From positions 168,683 to 232,682 of the forward strand of contig JAOVVO010000046.1 in the NCBI GenBank assembly GCA_028564675.1: a stretch of 64,000 bases of DNA. Reading direction: 5' to 3'. Shown in pieces: positions 13,278 to 25,730 of this stretch. The notes under the pieces are model-generated. The model did no database searches, had not been told where the DNA came from, and saw nothing but the letters and a program-made list of their open reading frames with translations. The stretch comes from Onchocerca lupi (Eukaryota > Nematoda > Chromadorea > Rhabditida > Onchocercidae). The first letter of the stretch is position 1. Each line of letters opens with the position of its first letter. The position numbers were made by a program, and so were the translations under genes.

Positions 13278-16200
13278 TCCTTCTTCCAATTTCGTAAAAA
13301 TCTAAACTTTTATCAACTCGAGTTAACGTTTATTGGAATAGATTCTCAAATTCAGCCATCAGTTTCATCAGTCAAATAAGGTTTTTCTTTCAACTTTTTT
13401 TTTCAATCATGTTTTTCGCATCCGACTACACACTATTAAATCAACAAATCCCCACATTCATATGCAAATTAAAAACTTTCTTTCTTTTGTGAAGGAAATT
13501 TATGTAAACAAAACACAAAATAGTTTCTATGAGAAAGATCTGAATTGATTTTGATGGAATTTTTTATGGATATTTTAATATACCTAATCATACTTTATAT
13601 CATCCAATAATATTGAATGATGATAATAATTACGAAAAAACTAATGTAATAAAGATAGCAAAAACACTATTATTTGCTGTTTTATTCATTGAAGAAAAGT
13701 TAAATTATGAACAAAAAAATTAAACGAAAAAAAAACAATATCTATTATGATTTATATAAAACAATTATCATCATCAATTCATCAATCATTCCAATGAAAG
13801 AGCATTGCATTTTGAAAGAACTATGTACACAATACAAACAAATTAAGTAATTATAAAAGAGAACATCCATATTGACAAAGTCCTAACAATTGCACTAGTT
13901 TCAAGAATGCAAAAAAATTGTTTTTCCAAATTGTTTGAAAGTGACAAAAATTGAAAAGAGTTCATTATTAGTTAACCGGATTGTATTATGCACAGCTTAT
14001 TCTACATTTCTTATTTAGTTTTCACAATTCACTCCAACGATCAATATCAAAGCTGATCTATTAATTTAGTGATACTAATCGGATTAGAAATTAGGCAGTC
14101 CTCAATTCCGCCATCCGAGATAGGATTAAAGATTAAAAGTTTAAGATCCCTTTTTAAATTTTTAATTCTGGGTTTTACCATCTTCACGAAATTTCTGGAT
14201 ATTTTGCTTTCATGAAAGAAACAATTAATATAGTTAATGGCTTCTCCGGTCTATAGCTTATGTCTGCTTCATTTTTCGATCTGATTAATTGCCTCAAATT
14301 TGGCGAAGTTTGAGTTACCCTGTGTTTAAATATCCCAAAAATTCGAAAAGGCACCGAAAGACAATGTAAGAAACAATCAAAGCAAAAAACTATGGGAAAA
14401 ACAAATATAAGCTATTTTGATGAACTTAAAAAACAACGAAGCGTAATGATTTGAATTGAAATACGACAGCCGCTATGATTAGGCATTTTCACACTCATGA
14501 TACAAATGATAGATAAGTCTTTATCAGGATAGTGATGGTCTGTTAAAATTTTGAAGGAAATAAATTATTTTTTAAATAAAAAAAGTTGAATTCTTTCAGA
14601 CCCGTCTTCTTAACTACTGAGCTCATTTGTACTGATGTTTTTGATGTTGTCGTTTTGTCTTTGATGCACTCAGCAATCAAATGATTATATGTAAAGTTTC
14701 TGGAGTTTCCAGTTTTATCTACTCCTTCAACTATTCATTTAAATAATCACTGTTATCATTCAACTGTATTGTTTTCATTAACATCCATCATTTTCCAAAA
14801 GTAACTACAATATCTGAAGTGACTGAATATCAGATGAAAAATCATTTGTACATTGGTGCAACCATAAAGACAAAAGTGTGATAAAATTTTGAAACACAAT
14901 GCAAAATTCGGATTTTTTATCCGAAAGAACAAAATGGTTTTTCATATATTGCACAGAGTGGGATTGAGAGATAGTATTTCAGTCAAAACAAGGACCAATT
15001 GAAGAAACCTATCTACTGTTTATAAAATTATAAATATTCAGAATTTCTAACTTGAAGCTTAAATTTCCGGAAGTGAATAATTTAATTAATTTGAGAAAAA
15101 TTCAGTCGTCATTATCATTACACTGTCATAATAATTATTATTGCAATATCCAGTTTGATAAGTGCATCATACCAAGTAAATGATCGAAAAAGAGGTGGTA
15201 GTAGCATTCTGATGAAAATTTAATATTTTATTGAGAAATCGTTCAAAAGAGTAGGGATAAAAGTTTTGGTGCCAGTCGCAACGTATCTCTACTAATTGAA
15301 CCCCCGAATGACCCAATTCCGATCGCCGCAATGTTACATTGAAAGATTTGCTTTAAAATATAGAAGAATGGCAAAAGATTTTACGAGGATTTGATAGAAT
15401 TTTCAAGAAAATCATGAACAAATGTGAAATGAGTTTTTATTATCTTGCTTTCTATCAATCTGTTACTCATCAATCGATAAGACATTCTTGAGCATTACTT
15501 TCCCTTACCTAGTAAAACAAAGTTCTGGAGCAGTTATGGTAGTCGGATTAATCAGAATTTTGATTTGCTTAATATTCGCCAATAGAGAAATATTTCAACA
15601 TGTTTTTGATCGCATTTTCTCGAGATCGCATCGAGAAGACAACAAAGAAGGGTTGAGGGGGAAAAGAAAACAAGAAGTGATAATTTAATGATTTTAACAA
15701 TCAGTAAAAGGAATTCTGCTAAATGGTTAAAATTTTAATAAAATTGACGATCAATAAATAAGTAATGCAACTAGAACTCGAAACATGCAAAAATATAAGT
15801 GACGTCTTAATAAAAGAAAAGTACTAACAAGATTAGGTTTCTGGAGTTAAAGCCAGCTATTAAGGGAGTATAATATCATCAGGGAATCAAAAATGAAGTT
15901 ATTTTTGTTTCGCTTTCAAAATCTGGAACAAATTTTCAAGAATTTTTTAGAACCAAATAGCAGAATTCCAAGATTAAAAAAAAAAAAAGTGTTTGTAGTT
16001 GAACGATTTCTCATAAGTAGCCTATATTTTCGATCGATTCAAAAAGATAAATAATAGCCAATCAATTAATCATGAACCGAAAGACAATCATAAGCAAAGC
16101 ACTAATTTTTGGTATTATACATGTATGATTTGATTTCGGAAAATCTTTCAGACAAAAGGCAATAATTTTTTAAGCAATTATTTTCAAGCTATACTTATAC

Positions 16201-16797
16201 TGAGTACCGGTAATAATGCTAAAAATAAGTATAAAGTACTGTAACATATCTTACTCCGTTATCCAATAATATATTCTGATTCAACCATAAATTTCTATGC
16301 TTTTTCTAACAGACATTTCACATTTGCTAATGTTAAACTTTATGTTAATAGTCTTACCCGTCGTCTGAGTACAAAAAAGTTTCTCACTTCCTTGAAATAT
16401 ATATTGAAATGTACTAAATATGAATTAAGTATATAGCTGAAAATACGCCACTTCCATCAAAAATATAATAAAGCTTCCGCATAATCGAACTTATAATAGC
16501 AGAAATGTCTGATTTTTTATACAAATCAGCGAAACGTAGTTGAAACATGAAAAATTTTCGAGATAAGACAATGAATTTCATTTCAAATTTCGACCGATTA
16601 GAAGGCTAAAAAAGAAACCGGCGGTAACTTTAGAAACAATTTTCATGAATTCGCTAAAAAAATATCAAGTTATTTATAATTCTCATCACTGAAGGCAATC
16701 TAACGAAATGAATTTTCCTGTGATAGCGAAAACTTTTCTTCTGCACTGATTAGATGAAAGTTTGCGGCGTTGTTTTCTTAGTACTAAAATTTCAATT
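13278..16797. other. Convergent intergenic region between AP-2 and nhr-23
   Basis: It holds the 3' end of the AP-2 gene (AATAAA at 13648-13653) and the 3' flank of the minus-strand nuclear receptor. No conserved coding sequence was recognised. A 66-codon plus-strand frame at 15488-15688 lacks an ATG start and family features. Confidence 0.5.
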
Positions 16798-19700
16798 TCA
16801 GGATGACGGTGGTGAGAAGAGTTCTTTATATAAATCTGGTAGCGCACCTTTTTCCATTGCTTGTGGATAAGTGGTGAATAACTGTCCCAGTAAACGAATG
16901 TGTTCCTGAGCATGTCCACGTAAGCGTTGTATTATTTCACACAATTTTTGCATCAATGGGCCAGAATCAGCTATCTGCAAAAGTGGTCGACTTCAAATCC
17001 GTAAATATTGAAGTTTGATAATTTGATAATTCTGAATTTCAGAAATTTTATAATTTGTAATGCATATATCAGGATGTATGCGTAGTAATTTGATTATTCA
17101 AAACATACTCTTGTCGCGATCTGTTGCTGCAAGCAATTCCTGAATTGTTCAATTATATATTGTCCAAGTGAAGAACGATCCAATAATATCCAAGCAGATA
17201 ACAAACCCATCTCTGTGCTTGTTAATCGCAATTGAGCTAATTCATGAATGCAACTATGCATCTGCAAATCGAAAACATTTTTCGCTAATTAGACGAAAAT
17301 CTTTATCTTGATTATTTAAGAAAAAAAAAATTACTTAAGATCAAAATTTTTGCAATAAACTTACTCCAAGGAAAAAATTTAATTCGGCTTGTTCGCTAGG
17401 TCGAAAAATAGAAGCTGGAAAGACTTCTCGACTGAGAATCAGCGAGGTAGTTTCAGGATTGTAATGCCTGGTAACGACAATTGCTGCAAGTTCGAAAACA
17501 CATCCTTTCAATAGTGCAATTTGCTCTTCTTGACTCAGCTGCATGAAACCTTCTACCATTTTTGCAAATTCGATAATGCACTGAATTATTCGAGTCAGTT
17601 CTGCAGCAAATTTCTTCCATGCATCGAACCTGTTCTAAAGTTTTCGTTGGAAAATATATCTGTCTTGCATGCACATAATGAAACTAGTCATGTAAGTGAA
17701 GAAAAAAAACTGAACTAATTAAGTTTCCAAGCAGTATAAAGATAATGAATGAAGATTCGGCGTTCTTAACAATTTAATTGATATTCTAGACTTACTAATC
17801 AATATGACAGTATGAAACTTAAAGTGGTCGATAGATGTTTTAAAAAAATACTGAAATGGCATTTTTTAAGAATTTAGTGATATTTTATTTCAAAAGAAAA
17901 AAGGCTCAAAAAGTATTAGATGCATATTCTCTTAGAATCGATTAAGGTTATGTGAATTAATATTAAACACCATTCTTCCGCACATTCATTTCATTATAAA
18001 TTATTAGTGAGAAATATATTTCACTACTGAATAACTAATTTATGCAGCATGCTTGTCCGGATGAAGAAAAGCATATTGCAATTTAAACTTTTTTAGAAGG
18101 ATAACTTTAACAGTAAAAGAAGCTTTATTCTTTCATCTTATTTTTTCTAATGGAAAATTAAAATGATTTTCCGGCTTATATGAGATAAGATTTCATTTCT
18201 TCGTTTGAGATAATGCTCAATAGCCAATTATTTCCATACAATCCAAAATCCTATAACAGATCACCTCCTGCTGTCCTTTCAAGGTGACAATTAATGATTG
18301 GTCTTTTCAATACAACACAGCCATCCTACAAATATTCTTGTACCAGGTAGTTCTTTTGTACGAACCGAAATTATCAAGAATTCTTCTTTTCCTATCGTCG
18401 AATCTTTACCCTCTTTTTTGGGTCATTTTTGGCGGGATATTGGAGTTTTCAAGACATTTTTCTATTAAATTCAAACATACTACACTAAATCTATGAGGGT
18501 TTCGCAAATCGATCCTTTATCAATAGTATCAACTGATCATTTAGTGATTGATACACTCTAAACACTACACTAAAAGGAATTTACAATGTTATCAGTCAAA
18601 TCGTTTTTGCTAAATCTGTTGACTTCTCAGTGGATTGATAGTTTTAAGGCCCTGTTTCTAATAAAAAAACGAAGACTCTTAGGCTAAGCTTCGAATAATG
18701 CTTGTTAATAATGCATATTAATAATGCGATAAATTTTGAGACGAGTTTCTTCTTTTCTGTTGGAGAAAATGACTCATTTGCAACTTTTTTGAATTGCGGA
18801 TTTTTTGCATCAATTTTTAAAATATTTGAAACATTCAATAACTAAGGAGTATCAATAATACAATTCCAGAATTTCCCATTACAATTGCTCCTATCTCCTC
18901 TCATACAAATCTCCTTTTTTTAAGAGTTTTACAAATTATTCATTTTAGTCCCGTAATTTGCTGCACTTTTATCATCTCTCGATGATGATCGGTATACAAG
19001 GACATGTCATTTCAATTCAGGGAGATCTATGACCCAGTCCAACAGAAACTTGATAGTAATATACAAGCCAATAAATAGCCATGAGAATTGATACGTAAAC
19101 ATACAGATTCAGCATGTGATCATACTAACATACGGTAATAAATCTATTGCAAAGACAGGAACTATAAAAATTCTTGAAAAGTGGATTTCAATAATGAAAA
19201 GACATTTACGTTCTGCACTTATACTATTTAGCACAGTAAATGCAAATTATTCGTTTTACATCTTACATGCAACTCAAAACTGTTTATATGACATTGCTCT
19301 AGAGGCTTACCTTTTAAAATTCTCAAATCTTTGTAATAGCAGGGATTGATCAGCGCTTAACAATTAATAATTAATATTTTAGTTACAAGGATTAGAGTTT
19401 TATATAACATCAATGTTGATTTCGATGTCATATGAGAGAAATTAGCAATATCTTCTCCGCTGTATTTCCTTGTAGCTCTAAACTACCATTGCAAATATTT
19501 AAATGAACTCTATAATTTTCAAAGTAAAGTAACTAAAAGGCCAGTCTCATTAATTTAGTAGCATTACATTATGATTAAACACAATGCATAATTTAATGGA
19601 ACATGTGCCGTCCATTTATATTAATATAAGCCACTAAACTAATTTGTTTGAATCATCCTTATTGATTGGTTCCATTAATATTGTAAATTTCGTATCAAAT

Positions 19701-22700
19701 ATGACGAAATAGACAGATCGGATTTTCTGGTAGCAAAATGCAACGACATAGTGATAAATTCGTCATATTTTCGCAACACTGCTTTTGAAATGAGTATTTA
19801 TCTATTAAAATAAATCTGTTACAAAGGCTTTTGCAGACATATAATTTTTAGTTACCGCATATATTCAAGATTCATGAAACTTTTAAAAAAAAGTTAGAAA
19901 AAGGCTTCTAATAACTGTTGTTTGATTCACTACAGCCATCAATACCTCATTCCCTAAACTACGACATTCTGCTTCACATTTATAAGCATTTCCTGCTAAA
20001 CTTATCTGCGAGAAATTTTGTTATAGATCAGTGGCGACTTTTCGAAGAAACAGTTCAGTTATTCGCAGGAATCTGTATGTGGTGTTGTATATTACATCAC
20101 CTGCATACATGATATGCAACAATAAATTAATTCATTAAAAATGACTGATTCTAAATCAAACGATCATCATTATGAATCGGAAAACAATAGGGATACTCAC
20201 CATATTGCGATATTGTTGCTCGGTGAAAGCGCTTGTTGATGCGGCGACAGACAGTCGATCTGTCGCTGCGACGGTCGCAGGACCATGTGCTGAATCAAAC
20301 GCAGCCGTAACACCCGCAATTAAATCTTCATCAGGCTGAGATGCACCGATGGTCCGTTGAGGATAGCCACCACTAGGAGCAGGTACGGCTGCCTGCAAAA
20401 CAAGGATGAGTTTTTGGTCGAATTCGATTATTGACTAAATATATACCAGTTGCTAATGGTGATGTATTAACATCGAATCTTTGCTAAACTCAGAATAATA
20501 TTGCTGATAAGGAAGAAAGTCATTCAAAAAATATTTTTTATTTATGTGAATCTCTAAAATCACAAAAATTAAATTTTAAATAAAATTCTTAGATTACCTG
20601 CTGAGCGATTGAGTAACCCTGTCCCTGAACAGAAGGATAGCTAACGGGTGCAGCTGCAGCATAGCTAGCAGCGCTGGTTGTATACGAACTTGCAGCGTAA
20701 GCTACGGATGGCTCATAACTATTACTGTAAGCAGCAGCTGGATGTATCGGAGCCGGAGGCGAATATTCACCATATGGTGAATATGCGATCCCTTGAACTT
20801 CGGCCATTTGCTTGTGCATTCGAACCTGCAATACAGGTAATGATAGTGACATCTTGGTGGCACAGCTTGTAGATTATCTAAAAATATGGCAAGATGTCAC
20901 GGCCAATAGTCAATGTAATAATATAATGATGGCTAAGATATACGGCAAGTAGAATGGATCAACTTGGTTTGATATTGCATGCCAGACACTTCAGAATGTA
21001 ACTTTAGATAGAGTTATATCATTATGATAGAGAAATATAATAACAATGTTCCGGTTGTTAATGATTAAGTAAATGACTCGTAAATGATTGATGCCTGTTT
21101 GTTTTGATTATATAAGTAGAAGTGGAAAGAACGAGAAGAAAGAAGAAGAGGAACGGGATTAAAATTCTCAACTAATGGAATAGGTACACCATAAATGACC
21201 TTGACTTGTCAATAATGACCGCATCGGATATTTCAAATGACAACTCTACTAGTTGAAAATGTGATCTTGAATCTGAAATTTCATTTGATTGTCAGTTCCA
21301 ATTAAAAATAGCACAGATTTTGGGTCATCAAAAAGTTTTATTTGAAGAAATGAATCAAACTTGTAGTTTTTAACCGTTATTTCAGTGAAACTTATTCTAG
21401 CTTATCTCTCACTGCTATACTGAGACACAGTTCATTACGGATGTCGCAAAAAGTAATGGAAGGATAGAAAAAAAAAACGAGCGATGCTTCCGCAAAAGTA
21501 AAAGATGTTGTTTCCTATGAAATACTGTGAAAAGAAATTCTTAGCAAAAGAGATAAATTTTGAGTGAGAAGAAATTACTGTAAGCTCATTTCGGTTCATA
21601 ATGAAAACTATGTTCGACTAATCTATATAGATAGAAATGTAAATGTTCATTGTGGCTTTTGACACAACGTTGCATTCCGCGTATTTCTATACAAATATGA
21701 CTATTTTTTTTTTACTTGTCATAAGGATAAACATGTTTGCCGTCAAAACGCGATAAGGATAAACATATTTCCCGCCAAAATACTCTACACCCGGCTACGC
21801 TTCATTTACAGCTAATTTGAAATAAATACTCATGATGATTCGCAATAAAAGAGATGAGATGAATTATTTTGCCTGATTCTGGAATTTCATCTAGTTTTCT
21901 GGTGGAATACAAAAAATCGAATTTAAAAAAGAAAAAAAAAGCATCTCAAACAGACAAATATAATTTTCACCTCATCTTCAACTTTTTCACGTTGTTTCTT
22001 ACTCATTCGGCCGAACTTCACCGCATCTCGGCTCATTCCAAGCTCTAGACATTTCTTCAAACGACAGTACTGACATCGATTCCGATTTACTCGATCAACG
22101 ATACATTTTTGCTGTCTAGGACATTGATAATTGTTAAGTGTCGATTGACTGCGCCGAAAAAACCCCTACAAAAAAAAAAAAAAAAAAAAAACGAAAAAAA
22201 ATTGAATGGAAGTAAATCCTATTTTTTTCTCCAAAAAATGCTTCATTTTCTTACAAAATTCTGAAACCATTTTTGACTGAAGAAAATCGAATAATTTTAA
22301 CTCTTTTTCAAAGCTTATTTTAGTGATTCACAATGAAATCTTTAATTTTATAGAAGAAAATGAAAATCTAATGCAGTTGCAGTTGCAGTTCTTATGATTG
22401 AGCATACTGATAAATTTAATAACCGAAAAGGTCTTTAGAAATTTCTCATTAAATTTCAAAATTGGATTGATATTTTAGCTAGAACACCCTAAAATTTCGA
22501 AATAGGCTAACGTGTTTCAAATTCTTATTGGTTCTTAAGGAATATGAATGCCGAAAAATACCGAAATAAAGAACTTAAGAATTTTTGATTTACTTTGCAT
22601 CCTTCACAGGTAATGACGCCATAATGTACTCCAGAAGATTTGTCACCGCAAACTTTACACGGAATTACTTCAATCTGTGCTGAAACTAACCAAACAAAAT

Positions 22701-25700
22701 CAGTGTTGTTTGTAACCTGAATTTCAATTCTTTTCAAACATTTCTGGGTCCCATTTTGTGTCTTCTTTGGAGTTTATAAGTAAATATAATTCGAGAACTG
22801 TACGCAAAGACCAACTACATGTGTGTATATAAAATTAGAGAAAAGTGATAGAATAATAAAAAGAAGCTTTTCATTCCGAATTTTTAAGTTTAAAATAATT
22901 ATGTTCGATTTATAATAAGATTGAAGAAAACAAACTATTTGCTGTTTCAAAAAAGGGCTATCTTTTACGCTAGTTTCCGCTTGGATAAATTGCAATGAGC
23001 GAATGAATTAACTAAAACTATTTTAAACTAAAAATATTAATTTTAAAACCAATCAGTTAATTTCAATTGATTATGCTACAGTTCAACAAGGAATAAAATA
23101 GTAAATTGGAAATACAAGTGATTTTTTTTTTACAGTTCTAATGAAATCATCTTCTTTTAATTAATCTAAGAAATTTATTAAAGACAAAGTTTCGAGACCT
23201 AACATTTTATTGAGCTGGAACTATCTAGCAACTAATTAGAATTTGAATAGATGTAATCATAAAATATCTGTAGATACCAGCACTAATTATAATTATTCGA
23301 TGTCGAACACTGATAGTAATAATGCAAAAGATAGAGAAAACTGATGAGAGCCAGGCTAGAAATTTCAATTAGAAATGAATATTTTTTGAGGAGCAGAGAT
23401 TTCCAAATTTCACATATTTCAAGAGGGATCCGATTTTCACTTTTTATATATTTTGAAGTCTATCATGTATAAAATGAAAATAATTTTTATAAATAGACTA
23501 AAAAGAATACATAAAATACGGAAATCTCTTCATCATTGCAAAATTCTATCGAAAAATATTTTCGAAAATAAGATTTAAATTATTTTCAACATTAATGAGC
23601 CTTGAACTTTCTTTGAAAATAAATATGATCATTACAGTGAAAGATCTGACCTCATGAAATTTATACTGAGTCTTTAGAAATCTTACATTATAGTAGAATT
23701 TATGGCAGAATTTAATAATTCTTTAGAATTGAAAACATGATAACTGTTTTTAATTTATTGAAGAGATCAAGAATGCTAATATTACTAGTAATGTCGTAGA
23801 ATTCTAAACGGACTAATAGTTGCAACTACATTTTGCAGGTTAGTTACCATATGTTTATGTTGGCTATCGAAACATCATGAACTACGATGTTTTCATCAAT
23901 TCAAACAATAATTCTTTAAAGTCGCAAAAATGCACAATATCGTATGATATTATATGGGCATCAAATCCCCCCAAAAAAAAGAAAAAAAGCGTTGAGGAGC
24001 ATAGAAGCAAGTCACTACATTAACCGAAAATTTGGCAGAAATTTTAAAAAAGTGAACTGAAGCATTTCCCTCAGATCAGTTAATTAATTTTCAAATATGA
24101 AAAAATCCTTTAGAGATTCTTTCAAGAATTGAAGAAAGTTCACTTTCATTAATTACCGGCATTTATTTGATGAGTTAGCTAAATCGAATGCTAGCATATT
24201 AAACTTTCTTGAACAAGAATTTTGCCTACATATTGTTAACTCATGAATTCTGTTTGTGTAGATAAACCCAATGAATCATTTCATATCTTTTGGTATTACT
24301 ACTAAACAGTTTATTTGTTGGAATTCTTGATAGCCCATAGATTATTTACACAGTTATTGAACATCATATATTTATAAGAATTTACACTAATAGGAAGACT
24401 GAAATATTACTTTTAAACTTTTGAATTTCTAGTATACAATAAATTGCAATAATCTGATGAACTTCAACTATCAAACCAATTTTCTAATAAAATATTGAAT
24501 ATTGCAAAATCTGATGTGAACTTTACATATAATGGAATAGACGCTATCGAAAAATCTAAATAATGCATTTTCGGTTCTCTTCATGTCAATGAAATTCGAA
24601 AATAGAAAATCATAAATCTAAAATTAAATTGACTAATTAGAAGAATTGAATATTCAAAGAAAAGTTGAACAACTGATATCGTGTATCTGATATTATTTGA
24701 AACATTTAATTAACTAAATAATTTCGGAATAAACTAAAGAGGCATGAATAATTTGCCAATTCGATCTTTAACACCTTTTTGGTATTTTGTCATTTATTAT
24801 TTAAACAAAAATGCTGGTAAGGGAGTTTGAACAAAAATGATTATATAATTGATGATGTCAGAGAAAGATCGAAGAATCTTTTCATTCAAACATCAGACTA
24901 ATCAGACAGTAACAGATTACAATAAATTGCATTGTTGTCACGGCCACTTTCAGGACTGATATGCTCGATTGATTTGCGTGCATACGGTTGCGCGCCATCA
25001 GTGGAAATTATACTGCATATTTATCTAGAGAGCTTTTAAATTCTTACAGTATTGGTGAATCAATTTTTCCTGATGGATTGACATAATTGAAATTTTCTGA
25101 TTTCACTTCGAAAGCTTGGCAATACTTTTATCAACATAATCAAAACTACTGCCAATCTATTTTATCGGTGCGAACATTATGAACCATTTTTCACTAAAAA
25201 CAACTATACACATTCTTAAATTACTGCAAGAATTTTCTACTTCAAACTACTAATGGTACATAATTCTGATTTTATTTGAAACGAAGAATACAAGGGAATG
25301 AGAGTTCAAATAAACCTTTTCATTCCTTCTATTAAAATTGAGAAGAAAGAGAGTGGCCTAGAAGGGAGTAAATTGAAAATGATAGTTTCACATCTAATCT
25401 AGGATTCTGGGGCACAAAATCTGGGATTCTAGGGCATAAAATATAGAGCATGGTCGGATTTTAGTAGTATAATAGTAGTAGTAGTACTTGTGTATATCTT
25501 TAGATGTTTTATCATTTAAGAGTGTTGTTCCTATACTACCAAACACACCAGCAATAGCATCATTGCTCTTCTTCTGGTTTAGTATTGTTTACAGGGTACA
25601 TGGTAGTAGAAGGCTGGCTGGGGAAACGTGCAGCGCGATGACGGCTGTTGGAAAGCGGAGCAACGGGGGAGGTTCGACACCACACGAATGGGACCCAGAA

Positions 25701-25730
25701 ACCTGGTTTGGTAGCCCGCTTACCTCGCAT
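16798..25730 (-). CDS. nhr-23: Nuclear hormone receptor NHR-23 (ROR/DHR3 orthologue)
   Basis: Ligand-regulated-type nuclear transcription factor. In C. elegans NHR-23 drives moulting and larval development. Exons in transcription order: 25730-25724, 22679-22594, 22165-21971, 20825-20598, 20392-20201, 17634-17365, 17261-17109, 16974-16798. All phases agree, giving 435 aa. The DNA-binding domain (residues ~10-75) shows IPCKVCGDKSSGVHYGVITC, CEGCK then GFFRRSQST as P-box, and the second finger with CPRQQKCIVDRVNRNRCQYC, followed by SRDAVKFGRMSKKQREKVED. This is the ROR-class extension. A Tyr/Ala/Pro-rich hinge follows (SPYGEYSPPAPIHP). The ligand-binding domain includes FDAWKKFAAELTRIIQC, FAKMVEGFMQLSQEEQIALL and an AF-2 helix ALPDLYKELF near the C-terminus, matching C. 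elegans NHR-23. The first coding segment gives only Met-Arg plus one base before a 3.0-kb intron. A 2.57-kb intron separates hinge and LBD. Confidence 0.93.
20763..20784. repeat. 22-bp perfect palindrome in an nhr-23 exon
   Basis: The sequence ATATTCACCAT followed by its exact reverse complement falls in the hinge-coding exon, over the residues reading YSPYGEYS. It may be chance, because coding constraint (the repeated Tyr-Ser-Pro theme) partly explains it. Confidence 0.6.
21196..21204 (-). promoter_or_regulatory. Extended nuclear-receptor half-site in an nhr-23 intron
   Basis: Read on the gene's sense strand the site is TCAAGGTCA, an AGGTCA half-site with 5' extension of the type bound by monomeric receptors of the ROR, ERR and NR4A groups. 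It lies in the intron between the second-zinc-finger exon and the hinge exon. Function is inferred only from the match. A 9-mer can occur by chance. Confidence 0.3.
21622..21803. repeat. Helitron-like repeat fragment in an nhr-23 intron
   Basis: It begins TCTATATAGATAGAAATG, contains GGATAAACATGTTTGCCG and GATAAACATATTTCCCGCC, and ends ACACCCGGCTACGC. The start motif and the AACATGTTT/GGCGGGAAA segments are shared with the repeats at 6.6-7.3 kb and 45.3 kb. The terminal CCGGCTACGC-like string recalls ends of non-autonomous Helitron-like elements. No coding capacity is seen. Confidence 0.45.
22170..22199 (+). repeat. Poly(A) tract
   Basis: A run of about 20 A followed by CG and more A sits a few bases upstream, in sense direction, of the acceptor for the nhr-23 second-finger exon. 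On the minus strand it forms an extended polypyrimidine (T) tract. Confidence 0.6.
25401..25444. repeat. Two-copy 22-bp tandem repeat
   Basis: Two adjacent units, AGGATTCTGGGGCACAAAAT.. and GGGATTCTAGGGCATAAAAT.., differ at only a few bases. They lie in the 5' intron of nhr-23, just before the GC-rich region. Confidence 0.6.
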
